The notes under the pieces were generated by a model, which saw only the letters and a list, made by a program, of their open reading frames with translations, made no database searches and was not told where the DNA came from. Shown here in pieces: positions 18,178 through 26,624 of a stretch of DNA of 50,839 nt. Position 1 is the stretch's first letter, and every line of letters starts with the position of its first letter. The position numbers were made by a program, and so were the translations under genes. The DNA comes from Xanthobacteraceae bacterium (GTDB taxonomy: Bacteria > Pseudomonadota > Alphaproteobacteria > Rhizobiales > Xanthobacteraceae), in assembly GCA_031291445.1 (NCBI GenBank), contig JARLJA010000194.1, positions 1 to 50,839 on the forward strand. Reading direction: 5' to 3'.

Positions 18178-19431
18178 CTACAGTTTCTCGGTGCCGGAGC
18201 GGAACAGGCCGATCATCAGTTCGGTCGCACCATCGACCGCGCGGCGCATGGTCGAGCCCACGCCCACCGCTTCGGTGGTGTAGAGCGGGCTTTCCACGGC
18301 GACATTGGCGCCGCGCCAGACCCTGATCACGCCGACCTGCTGGCCCGCCTGAATCGGCGCCTGCACCGGCCCCTGGTAGACGATGCGGGCGATCAGCTTG
18401 TCGCCGCCAGCCTTCTGCACCATCACGCCGACGGGATCGCGGGTTGCCAGCCCCACCGAGCGGCTGTCGCCGCCGAACACCTTGGCGTAGCCGATGACGT
18501 GGTCGGCGGCGAACAGGGTCCGCAGCTCGAAATTGCGAAAACCCCATTCCAGAAGCTTTTTGGCATCGGCGAGCCGGTCGTCGGGGTCGCTGACGCCGTT
18601 GACGACCGCAATCAGCCTCAGGCCGTCCTGGACCGCCGAGCCGGCCATGCCGTAGCCGCCCTCCTTGGTCGACCCCGCGCTCAGGCCGTCGGCCGAGGTC
18701 AGCGCGTTGAGGAGCGGATTGCGGTTCTGCTGATGGATCTTGTTCCAGAGGAAGTCGCGCTCGTTGTAGAGCTTGTAGCTGTCGGGATAGGTCTGGATGA
18801 TGTGCCGCGCCAGCTTGGCGATGTCGCGCACGGTCATCTTGTTGTCCGGATCGGACATCCCGGTGGCGTTGCCGAAGGACGACTGGGACAGGCCGATGTC
18901 GTGCGCCCGCTTGGTCAGCATGGCGGCGAATTCGCGCTCGTTGCCGGCGATGCCCTCGGCCAGCACCATGGCCGAATCGTTGCCGTTGACGATGATCATG
19001 CCCCGCAACAGGTCGTCGATGGCGACCCGGCTGTGGATCGCCGCGAACATGGTCGGGCCGCCGGCGGGGGCCCCGCCGCGCCGCCAGGCATTCTCGCTGA
19101 CGACGAACTGGTCGGTTCCCTTGATCTCGCCGCCGCGCAGCGCGTTGAACACAAACTCGGCGGTCATCAGCTTGGCCATGCTCGACGGCTGCCCGACCTG
19201 GTCGGGATTCTTCTCGAACAGGACGCTGCCACTTTTGGCCTCGATCAGGATCGCGGTCGGCGCGTTGATCTCGACCCCGCTGTCATCCTTCTTGGCGCCC
19301 TGCACGCTGTTGTTGGCGGCCCGGCTCGTGACGGCGCCGAGCCCCGCCGCAACGATGACCGTCAAAGCCAGAAACGCCGCCACCACGCGGCGATGCCGCG
19401 CCGGACGGTTGTATGCCGACAGCTCTCGCAA
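18178..19431 (-). CDS. DacC-like D-Ala-D-Ala carboxypeptidase with altered motifs
   Basis: A penicillin-binding-protein-like serine carboxypeptidase (PBP5/6, peptidase S11) of 417 residues. There is a hydrophobic export segment at about 17-37, the transpeptidase-like domain, and then a C-terminal domain ending in an amphipathic-looking helix. The first motif, S84-M-A-K87, holds the nucleophile. The second motif is N149-G-N151 where the family normally has S-x-N. The third is S251-A-G253 (in D-G-L-S-A-G-S-T-K-E-G-G-Y) where the family normally has K-T-G. The loss of the K-T-G Lys suggests weak, changed or absent DD-carboxypeptidase activity, though the overall fold is clearly kept. Translation seems to start at a TTG (19431); no ATG is available nearby, so the exact start is uncertain. 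It heads the tmk-holB-metG operon. Confidence 0.88.
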   Translation of the reverse strand: MRELSAYNRPARHRRVVAAFLALTVIVAAGLGAVTSRAANNSVQGAKKDDSGVEINAPTAILIEAKSGSVLFEKNPDQVGQPSSMAKLMTAEFVFNALRGGEIKGTDQFVVSENAWRRGGAPAGGPTMFAAIHSRVAIDDLLRGMIIVNGNDSAMVLAEGIAGNEREFAAMLTKRAHDIGLSQSSFGNATGMSDPDNKMTVRDIAKLARHIIQTYPDSYKLYNERDFLWNKIHQQNRNPLLNALTSADGLSAGSTKEGGYGMAGSAVQDGLRLIAVVNGVSDPDDRLADAKKLLEWGFRNFELRTLFAADHVIGYAKVFGGDSRSVGLATRDPVGVMVQKAGGDKLIARIVYQGPVQAPIQAGQQVGVIRVWRGANVAVESPLYTTEAVGVGSTMRRAVDGATELMIGLFRSGTEKL

Positions 19432-19660
19432 ACTGATATGACCCTTGATCCCGGCCCACGCCCTGGCGTGGTGGATTCGACATTCGCTTCACCAGCGTGC
19501 CGCGTTTCTAACAGCTGGACCGGCGCCGAACAATGTCGCAGGCTGCGGTCTGCCGGGGATGGCGTGGACATCTTCGAACCGCGCTCAAGCACCGTCCCCG
19601 CCAGCCCGGCACGCGACCATCAGCCCCCTCACTGAACCGGCCAATCAAGGCGGAATAGCG

Positions 19661-20608
19661 ATGTCAAATTCCCGCACCATCTCGCTCAATGGTATCGACA
19701 TGTTCATCCGCGAACAGGGCCAGGGTCCCCTGGTTCTGCTGTGTCACGGCTGGCCGGAGCTGTCCTATTCCTGGCGCCACCAGATCGGCGCCCTGGCCGA
19801 GGCCGGCTATCGGGTGGTCGCGCCGGACATGCGCGGCTTTGGCCGGACCGGCGCGCCGGCCGAGATTGACGCCTACACGATCTTCCACACCGTCGGCGAC
19901 ATGGTGGCGCTGGTCGGCGCGCTCGGCGCCGCTCAGGCCGTCATCATCGGCCACGACTGGGGCGCGCCGGTGGCGTGGCACGCCGCCATGTTCCGGCCGG
20001 ACATCTTCACCGCGGTGGGGGGCCTGAGCGTGCCGCCGCCGCGGCGCGGACGCGCCCGTCCGCTGGAGACCCTGCGCAAGGAGGGCATCGAGAACTTCTA
20101 CTGGCAGTATTTCCAGGAGCCCGGCATCGCCGAGCGCGAGTTCGAAGCCGACGTCGACTTCACCATGCGCGCGGTGTTTTCCAAGGGCTTTTCCGACACC
20201 GGGATGTCGCAGATGCTGAAGCCCGGCTTGGGTTTTCTCGGCGACCGCGGCATTCCGCGCGACCTGCCGCCGTGGCTCTCGGAAGACGAGCTCGCGGTGT
20301 TCGTCACGGCCTACCGCAAGTCGGGATTTCGCGGCGGCCTGAACTGGTATCGCAACCTCGACCGCAACTTCGACCTCACGGCGCCCTGGCACGGCGCGCA
20401 GATCCACCAGCCGTCGATCTTCATCGCGGGGTCGGCGGACGAGGTGGTGACCGGATTGATCGGCGCCAAGCGCGTCGCGGACATGGAGAAGGTTCTGCCG
20501 AACCTGCGCCAGAAGCTGCTGATCGATGGGGCGGGCCACTGGGTGCAGCAGGAATGCGCGGCCGAGGTCAATGCCCGCCTGATCGCTTTCCTGAAAAGCC
20601 TGCCCTAG
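19661..20608 (+). CDS. Alpha/beta hydrolase, probable epoxide hydrolase
   Basis: A 315-residue alpha/beta hydrolase with the soluble epoxide hydrolase pattern: H-G-W-P-E near residues 30-34 forms the oxyanion region, G-H-D-W-G-A near 103-108 carries the Asp nucleophile, and G-A-G-H-W-V near the C-terminus carries the catalytic His. Such enzymes open epoxides to diols via an ester on Asp; haloalkane dehalogenase-like chemistry is a less likely alternative. The ATG at 19661 follows an AAGGCGG ribosome site; the open frame extends 72 codons upstream without coding character. It lies on the opposite strand between rlpA and the dacC-like gene, which are otherwise usual neighbours, so it may be an insertion into that block. 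Confidence 0.85.
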   Translation: MSNSRTISLNGIDMFIREQGQGPLVLLCHGWPELSYSWRHQIGALAEAGYRVVAPDMRGFGRTGAPAEIDAYTIFHTVGDMVALVGALGAAQAVIIGHDWGAPVAWHAAMFRPDIFTAVGGLSVPPPRRGRARPLETLRKEGIENFYWQYFQEPGIAEREFEADVDFTMRAVFSKGFSDTGMSQMLKPGLGFLGDRGIPRDLPPWLSEDELAVFVTAYRKSGFRGGLNWYRNLDRNFDLTAPWHGAQIHQPSIFIAGSADEVVTGLIGAKRVADMEKVLPNLRQKLLIDGAGHWVQQECAAEVNARLIAFLKSLP

Positions 20609-20638
20609 GACAGTCGTTCCGCGGCGCTCGCGGCGCCC

Positions 20639-21526
20639 TCAGTACAGTCCCCGCCCCGACAGCAGCGAGGCGATTCCGTCCTGCCGGTCGTCGACCGGCG
20701 CGTAGGCGGCGGGCGCCGCAGCGCCGGCGTCGGAGGTCGCGGCGCGGAAATCATCGGGCAAGCGATCGCCGCCGCGGGACGCGACTTCCTGGGAGGTGTT
20801 GCCGAGCGTATACGGCCGTCCCTCCGGTACCGGCACCTCGCCGCGCACCGGGCGTCCGGCCGGCGTCCCATCCGGAACGAACGGCCGAGCCGAGGCGATC
20901 CGCACGGTCGACGGCGGCGGCGCCGGCTCCCCGGTCCTCAGAGTGGCCTCGAGCAAGCGATCGTCGGAGCCTTCGAGCGGGGCGCGGCCGACATATTCGA
21001 CCCTGACCCGGGCAATGCCGCTGGACCTGAAGTCGAGCAGCCGCGCGGCGTTGTGCGACACGTCGATCACGCGGTTGCCGTGGTACGGGCCACGGTCGTT
21101 GACGCGGACGATCAGCGATTTGCCGTTGGCGAGATTGGTCACGCGGGCATAGCACGGCATCGGCAGCGTCGGATGCGCGGCCGTGACCGACGTCATGTCG
21201 AACACTTCGCCGTTGGCGGTCAGACGGCCATGGAAATCGTCGCCGTACCACGACGCCAGCCCTTCGGCCCGGTATCCGGTATCCTCGGTCGGGACGTACT
21301 GACGCCCGGCAACCGTGTAGGGTTTGCCGACCCGATAGGTTCCGCCACCCTTGGGAACCGGATCACCGAAGTCCACCACGCGGGGGCTCGACGACACACC
21401 GTATTTCGGATCGACGTGGCTCGAGAACTTGTCCGACGCCGCGCAATTGGCCAGCAGCAGGCAAGCTGCCGCGATTGCTGCGCCACGCGCGGCCCGAGCT
21501 GTGCGCTCTGCCCCCAGTCGTCCCAT
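20639..21526 (-). CDS. rlpA: RlpA-family septal ring lipoprotein
   Basis: RlpA is an outer-membrane lipoprotein with a double-psi beta-barrel that cleaves naked peptidoglycan glycan strands at the septum. The ATG at 21526 starts a signal with the lipobox L-L-A-N-C near residue 29, so Cys would be lipidated; the upstream extension of the open frame was rejected. The barrel is seen in G-L-A-S-W-Y-G-D-D-F-H-G and V-N-D-R-G-P-Y, the latter holding the catalytic Asp. No SPOR domain is visible at the C-terminus, so septal targeting may be different or weak. The gene is normally next to the dacC operon; here an epoxide hydrolase lies between. Confidence 0.9.
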   Translation of the reverse strand: MGRLGAERTARAARGAAIAAACLLLANCAASDKFSSHVDPKYGVSSSPRVVDFGDPVPKGGGTYRVGKPYTVAGRQYVPTEDTGYRAEGLASWYGDDFHGRLTANGEVFDMTSVTAAHPTLPMPCYARVTNLANGKSLIVRVNDRGPYHGNRVIDVSHNAARLLDFRSSGIARVRVEYVGRAPLEGSDDRLLEATLRTGEPAPPPSTVRIASARPFVPDGTPAGRPVRGEVPVPEGRPYTLGNTSQEVASRGGDRLPDDFRAATSDAGAAAPAAYAPVDDRQDGIASLLSGRGLY

Positions 21527-21709
21527 CAAGTCCCCACTACCCACTCTTCGGCTGGCGCCTGCCGCTGTCCGGAGGCTGGCGTCGCACCGCCGTCCCCACC
21601 TCCACACCGCGATGCGATCATAACGCAGCGAAAACAAGGCGGAAATGGGGATAGCAGGGAAGTGGTAAACCGCTCGTTTCTCCCGGTCCGTCTCCGGCAG
21701 CGCCGCCGC

Positions 21710-22426
21710 TCACCCACGGTTATCGGCCGGCGGGAGACCGGCAAACGGCGCCCCCCGCACCTCGATGAGATCGACCGGGCCACCCGCCTTGTCGTCGTCG
21801 AACGCGCCCACCACCAGGCGTCCGGTTGACCATGCCATGGTGTCGAGATTGGTCCGGCCAGCATATAACAGGGGGCCGTTCTCGGCCCGGTCATGTCCGT
21901 GGACGACGTGGTAATCGCCATAACCGCCCGCATATGCATCAGGATACCGTTTGCACAGGAGCGTTTTGACCGGCTGTCGGTCGAGCGGCTGGTCGGCGTC
22001 GACACCGGCATGGACATAGATGCGATGGCGATCCACGTACATCAGCTCCAGGGCCGCGATCCAGGCGCGGTGATCGTCGGGAACGACAGCGAGGTCGGGC
22101 GGGTCGCCGGCGCCGTAGGAGCGCAGCGCCGTGTCGCCGCCCTTCGCAAGCCAGTTCGGCAGCCGTTCCGGGTGCTGCAGCGCCTCCTCCATGAGAATCT
22201 CGTGGTTGCCCTTGAGGCCGACCAGCCGCCAGCCCGGAGGCGGTGACCGCCCGAGCTCGGCCAGCAGTTCGATCACCCCACGGCTGTCGGGGCCGCGGTC
22301 GATGTAGTCGCCGAGCGTTATGACCGTCGCAGGATCACCATGCGTTCTCGCCGCGATGTCCCGCAACGCCGCCGTCAGCAGATCGCACCGTCCGTGCAGA
22401 TCGGGAATGACGTAGGTGCGCGTCAT
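21710..22426 (-). CDS. PPP-type serine/threonine metallophosphatase
   Basis: A 238-residue calcineurin-like phosphatase of the bacterial PrpA/ApaH-like type. The metal-binding signatures are D-L-H-G near residues 7-10, G-D-Y-I-D-R-G near 40-46 and G-N-H-E near 76-79, followed by V-H-G-H-D and H-A-G-V further on. It may dephosphorylate protein Ser/Thr residues or small phosphorylated nucleotides. I chose the ATG at 22426 because the phosphatase fold begins right there (T-Y-V-I-P-D-L-H-G). It is divergent from the glycosyltransferase genes that follow; about 210 bases of shared upstream DNA contain no other gene. Confidence 0.88.
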   Translation of the reverse strand: MTRTYVIPDLHGRCDLLTAALRDIAARTHGDPATVITLGDYIDRGPDSRGVIELLAELGRSPPPGWRLVGLKGNHEILMEEALQHPERLPNWLAKGGDTALRSYGAGDPPDLAVVPDDHRAWIAALELMYVDRHRIYVHAGVDADQPLDRQPVKTLLCKRYPDAYAGGYGDYHVVHGHDRAENGPLLYAGRTNLDTMAWSTGRLVVGAFDDDKAGGPVDLIEVRGAPFAGLPPADNRG

Positions 22427-22636
22427 GACTTGCCCGCGACCGAACACCTGATGAACCTCTCGACATTTCCACCATTGCACACCCGTGTCGCCGACGTATA
22501 GAACTGCGTCGCATATGCCGACCGGGGCGATGCAAACGAAGTCTTTTCAGGCGCACCATCGTTGCCCGCGCTATGCCATGCTCGACGATCGCCGGTGCAG
22601 CAAGCAACGGCGGGGGATGAGAAACACCGTCCACGC

Positions 22637-23800
22637 ATGCGTACGCTTTTCGTCACCGTCGACCCGAGTTTTCCGCCCGTATCCGGGGCAGATCTTCGAA
22701 ACTGGCAGAATGCAGAGGCGGCCTTGTGTTGCGGACCGACGATGCTGGCTTCCCTGCTGCCGGCGCGAGCGCAGCAACCGGCGAACGGACTGATCGTGAC
22801 GGACCTCGACGCGCCCGGCAATCGGCATGATGTCTGGACCAGGGATGCGATGATCAGGATTCCCGACGGCACGGATCGAAGGCTCGTCGACCTCGCGACC
22901 TCGTTCCGCGCCGATACGCTCGTTCTCGAGGCCACGGCCCTGGCCCGGCTTGCCAGAGCCGCGAGGCACGCGGTGAGGCATGTCGTCGTCGACATGCACA
23001 ACATCGACTCCCATCTCGTGGCGCAGGAGGCGCCAGGTTCAATTTGGCGGCGCCCAGGCGCGGCCTGGGACGTCCACCGCCGCGCCAGAAAGTTGCGGGG
23101 GCTCGAACGCGCCGTCGCCGCGATCGCCGACCGAATCTGGGTCTGTTCGGAGCAGGAGCGGCAACGGCTGCTGAGTGTCGCGCCGCGGGCCCGCCGCGTC
23201 GACGTCGTGCCCAACGGCATCCCGCGCCCAGAGCTTGTTCCCGACGACGTATCGATCCGGTCCGTCTCCGCGAGCGCCGGACCACGGCTGCTATTCGTGG
23301 GGCATTTGGCGTATCGCCCCAATATCGAGGCGGCCGGCAGGCTCGTCGACATCGCATCGATGCTGCGACGGACCCGGCCGAACACGACGCTGGTGCTCGC
23401 CGGCCGCAATCCCGCCGCCGAAATTCTCGCACTGTCCCGCCCCGGCTTCATCGACATTCGATCGAACCCGGACGACGTCGGCGCCCTGCTCCGCGACGCC
23501 GACCTCACCGTGGTGCCGCTGCAAAGCGGCGGCGGCACCAGGATCAAGGTGCTGGAAGCGATGGCGTGGGGTCTTCCCGTGGTCGCGACGGCCCGCGCCG
23601 TCGACGGCCTCGGTCTCGCCGCAGGAGAGCACTACGAGCGCGCCGAAACGCTGGAGGAATTCGTCGCCGCGATCGACCGTCTGCTGTCGCAGCCGCAGCG
23701 CTTCGCATCGCAGAGTTCGGCGGCGCGGCGGTTCGCGCTGACGGCCTACGGTCCGCATGCCATCGGTCGCGCCGTCGCCGCCGCATTGGCGCCAGCGTGA
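22637..23800 (+). CDS. GT4-like glycosyltransferase
   Basis: A 387-residue GT-B fold transferase that probably moves a sugar from a nucleotide-sugar donor. The C-terminal half carries typical group 1 sequence: L-L-F-V-G-H-L-A-Y-R-P-N, V-P-L-Q-S-G-G-G-T-R-I-K-V-L-E-A-M-A-W-G near 312-330, with the donor-binding Glu in the last segment. The N-terminal half has V-D-M-H-N-I-D-S-H. The ATG at 22637 precedes M-R-T-L-F-V-T-V-D-P, a good GT-B first strand. Ten bases separate it from the next glycosyltransferase, so the two form an operon. Donor and acceptor sugars are unknown; an extracellular or surface glycan is likely. Confidence 0.85.
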   Translation: MRTLFVTVDPSFPPVSGADLRNWQNAEAALCCGPTMLASLLPARAQQPANGLIVTDLDAPGNRHDVWTRDAMIRIPDGTDRRLVDLATSFRADTLVLEATALARLARAARHAVRHVVVDMHNIDSHLVAQEAPGSIWRRPGAAWDVHRRARKLRGLERAVAAIADRIWVCSEQERQRLLSVAPRARRVDVVPNGIPRPELVPDDVSIRSVSASAGPRLLFVGHLAYRPNIEAAGRLVDIASMLRRTRPNTTLVLAGRNPAAEILALSRPGFIDIRSNPDDVGALLRDADLTVVPLQSGGGTRIKVLEAMAWGLPVVATARAVDGLGLAAGEHYERAETLEEFVAAIDRLLSQPQRFASQSSAARRFALTAYGPHAIGRAVAAALAPA

Positions 23801-23810
23801 AAACCTCACC

Positions 23811-26528
23811 ATGATCCCGAAGATCATCCACCAGACCTGGAAAACCGCCGAGATCCCGGCGCAATGGGTCGCCTTCCGGCAGAGCTGGCGAGACCTGCAC
23901 CCGTCCTGGCAGTACCGGCTGTGGACCGACGGCGACCTGGCACGGCTGGTCGATGAGAGCTTCCCCGAGCTCCGCGACCTGTTCCACGGTTACAACACGC
24001 CGATCATGCGCTCCGATCTGGGCCGTTACCTCGTGCTGCAGCGCTTCGGCGGCGTCTATGCCGATCTGGACAGCGAGGCGGTGGCCAGCTTCGACTGCCT
24101 CACCGACATGAAGGTGCCGGTTTTCGGCGTCGAACCCTCGACGCACGCGTCATTGGAGCCGGCACGCGCCCGCGGGTTTCGCTGCGTGGTCGGCAACGCC
24201 GTCATGGCATCGCCCGCAGGACATCCCTTTTGGGCGCACCTCTTGTCCGTCATTTCGCGCTGTCGCTCGGCAAGTGGGCCGCTCGACGCCACCGGACCCT
24301 ACGTGCTCACGGCGGCCGTCGAAAGCTTTGCGCCTGCCGACGATGCTCCCCGCGTGCTGCCGGCGCATGTTTTTGCTGCGGTCGACAACGCGGGGCGTTC
24401 CGTGCCCACCGGGGACGATGCCCTGCCGCCGCTCGCACGCCACCACTGGCACGGCACCTGGTGGCGGCCGCAGCTGGCCGCCGCCGCCCCGCCGCGCCGC
24501 CCGCGGGCTGCGGCCCGCACCGCTGCGTGGTGGCGAGACCGGCTGGTCGGCCCGATCCTGGATTGGCGGTTTCGCCGTGCGGTCGATCGTCGCCTGCTGG
24601 ACCGTGCGAACCTGTCCGGACGTCACGTGCTGATCGCCATCCCCGTCAGGGACACCGCAGCGACGCTCGGCGACCTTCTCGAAGCCATCCTGCGCCTCGA
24701 CCACCCGCGCGACCAGCTGTCGCTCGCCTTCCTCGAAGGCGACAGCATGGATTCCAGCCTCGCCATCCTTGAGCGCTTCGTCGCCGAACACGGCGGCGAA
24801 TTCCGCTCCGTGAAACTGATCCAGCGCGCCTTCGGACAGCACTTTCCGTCGCCGAGGTGGGGCCGCCCCCACCAACGTGGGCGTCGCAGCCACATCGCGC
24901 ACGTTCGCAACGTCCTGCTGGCGGAAGCCCTGGCGGATGAGGATTGGGTGTTCTGGGTGGATGCTGACATCATCGCGATGCCCCCCACCATCATCGGCGA
25001 CCTGCTCGCGACGGGAGCTCCCATCGCCCATGCCAATGCCGTGTTCGCGCCCGGCGGGCAAAGCTTCGACGGCAACGCCTGGCTCGTCGAACGCGCGGTG
25101 TCGCTGGACGATCTCGCCAACTATGTGCTCGGCGGCATCTACCAGCCGCCACCCGGCCACAAACGCCTCTATCTTGCCGATCTCCGCTATCGTGACACGG
25201 TGGTTCTCGACAGTGTGGGCGGGACGGCCCTCATGGTGCATGCCGACCTCCACCGGGCCGGTCTTGCCTTTCCGGAGCGTCCCTACCGCTGGCTGATCGA
25301 AACCGAAGGCTTTGCCGCCGCCGCAGGCGATCTCGGTCTGATGGCCGTCGGCCTGCCGAACCTCGAAGTCATTCATGCCCAGGAGCGGTTGGCGCCTGTT
25401 CTTGACGCCGACGTTCGCGAGCGGCGCGAGATCGGGGCCTTTCCCCACGGCGATGCATCATGGCAGGCCGTGGTGGATTTCCTGCGCCGCCGCTTTGGTG
25501 ACGCTGCGCGGTTGCTCGGGCCGGCGGAGTTCATCAACGAACTGCCCGGCACGTTCCCCTACGACGTCGCGCGGCACATCGAGCTCGACGCCCTCGACGC
25601 GGTCGCGGTGCACAAGGGCCAGCTCGACCGCATCGACCGCGGCGTCTGCCTGCGGCTCGCCGATAGCGGCATCCCGCTCTACGGCAACGACGTCTTCGTC
25701 GTGTTCGCGCCGCGCGGACCGAAGCCGTGGCGCACGATCGGCAGGCGCCATTTTCCCAGCTTCCACGACCAGATCGCGGACGCGACGCCGTGGGCGCCGA
25801 AATTCCCGCAGACCCATTCCGAATTCGCCGGGCCGACAACCGTAATTTTGATGACCACCTTCAACCGCCCCGATCGCCTGCGCGCCTCGCTGCAGAGCAT
25901 CGCCGCGCTGAAGGCTCCCACCCTGGTGGTCGACGACGGCTCGGATCCGCGTTTCGCCGCCGACTACGCCGCGGTTTTCAGCGAGTTCGGCGTTCGCGTC
26001 CTGCGGCTGCCGGACAATCGCGGCCTGCCGGCCGCGCTGAACGCCGGATTGAGCTACTGGCTTGCCGATCCCAATGTCGAATGGATCTCCTATCTGCAGG
26101 ACGACGTCGAGGTCCGTCCCGATCTCTTGAGCGTGCTGGCCGCCGTGCAGGATCCGACCGACCACCCGCTGCTCACCGGTCGCCTCGACCCGCTGCACAC
26201 GGTGTTTGGCGAGATCGCGGTCAACGGCCAGCGTGTCTTTCTGCAACGGATGTGCCCCGCGGTCCATCAGCACGCCCACCGCGACTATTGGACAAAGCAA
26301 CTCCCCATTCCAACGCCCTATTTCCAGGCCCCGAAACACTGGCCCGGCGTGCCCCAGCGCGGCTCCGACGAGGACTGGTGGTTTGCCCAGTGGAGCCCGC
26401 ATTCCGTCGTCAAGCAGGGAAAATACGTCGCTGTGTTGCCGGGGCTGGTGCGGACCACCACCAGCCGGGCGGCGGACTCGACCTGGCGCAATGCCGGCAT
26501 CGAAGACCCTCCCCTGGCATCGCGATAG
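23811..26528 (+). CDS. Three-domain glycosyltransferase (GT32 + GT62-like + GT2)
   Basis: A 905-residue protein that joins three transferase domains. Residues about 1-230 are GT32/OCH1-like, starting I-P-K-I-I-H-Q-T-W-K and with G-G-V-Y-A-D-L-D holding the D-x-D at 85-87. Residues about 265-560 resemble Anp1/GT62: L-E-G-D-S-M-D near 305, D-A-D at 384-386, S-F-D-G-N-A-W and D-S-V-G-G-T. Residues about 675-905 are GT2-like, with T-T-F-N-R-P-D near 682 and Q-D-D-V-E near 763-767. The middle domain is paralogous to the free-standing protein at 37639-38406. All three keep acidic metal-binding motifs, so all may be active, giving an enzyme that adds several sugars in order. The ATG at 23811 directly precedes the GT32 start. 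Confidence 0.85.
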   Translation: MIPKIIHQTWKTAEIPAQWVAFRQSWRDLHPSWQYRLWTDGDLARLVDESFPELRDLFHGYNTPIMRSDLGRYLVLQRFGGVYADLDSEAVASFDCLTDMKVPVFGVEPSTHASLEPARARGFRCVVGNAVMASPAGHPFWAHLLSVISRCRSASGPLDATGPYVLTAAVESFAPADDAPRVLPAHVFAAVDNAGRSVPTGDDALPPLARHHWHGTWWRPQLAAAAPPRRPRAAARTAAWWRDRLVGPILDWRFRRAVDRRLLDRANLSGRHVLIAIPVRDTAATLGDLLEAILRLDHPRDQLSLAFLEGDSMDSSLAILERFVAEHGGEFRSVKLIQRAFGQHFPSPRWGRPHQRGRRSHIAHVRNVLLAEALADEDWVFWVDADIIAMPPTIIGDLLATGAPIAHANAVFAPGGQSFDGNAWLVERAVSLDDLANYVLGGIYQPPPGHKRLYLADLRYRDTVVLDSVGGTALMVHADLHRAGLAFPERPYRWLIETEGFAAAAGDLGLMAVGLPNLEVIHAQERLAPVLDADVRERREIGAFPHGDASWQAVVDFLRRRFGDAARLLGPAEFINELPGTFPYDVARHIELDALDAVAVHKGQLDRIDRGVCLRLADSGIPLYGNDVFVVFAPRGPKPWRTIGRRHFPSFHDQIADATPWAPKFPQTHSEFAGPTTVILMTTFNRPDRLRASLQSIAALKAPTLVVDDGSDPRFAADYAAVFSEFGVRVLRLPDNRGLPAALNAGLSYWLADPNVEWISYLQDDVEVRPDLLSVLAAVQDPTDHPLLTGRLDPLHTVFGEIAVNGQRVFLQRMCPAVHQHAHRDYWTKQLPIPTPYFQAPKHWPGVPQRGSDEDWWFAQWSPHSVVKQGKYVAVLPGLVRTTTSRAADSTWRNAGIEDPPLASR

Positions 26529-26624
26529 GGCCCGCCCTCGCGCGCCCGGCGGTCCCGTCGTCTTGATCCATCGCAACTCCTGCCTGACGCGGCCGCCGCA
26601 TGTTTGCCGCCAGGGGGGCACGCC

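Noticed and set aside
22427-22636. Possible small gene between the phosphatase and GT4 genes
   Set aside because: Frames on both strands here are extensions or shadows of the neighbouring genes without own start signals.
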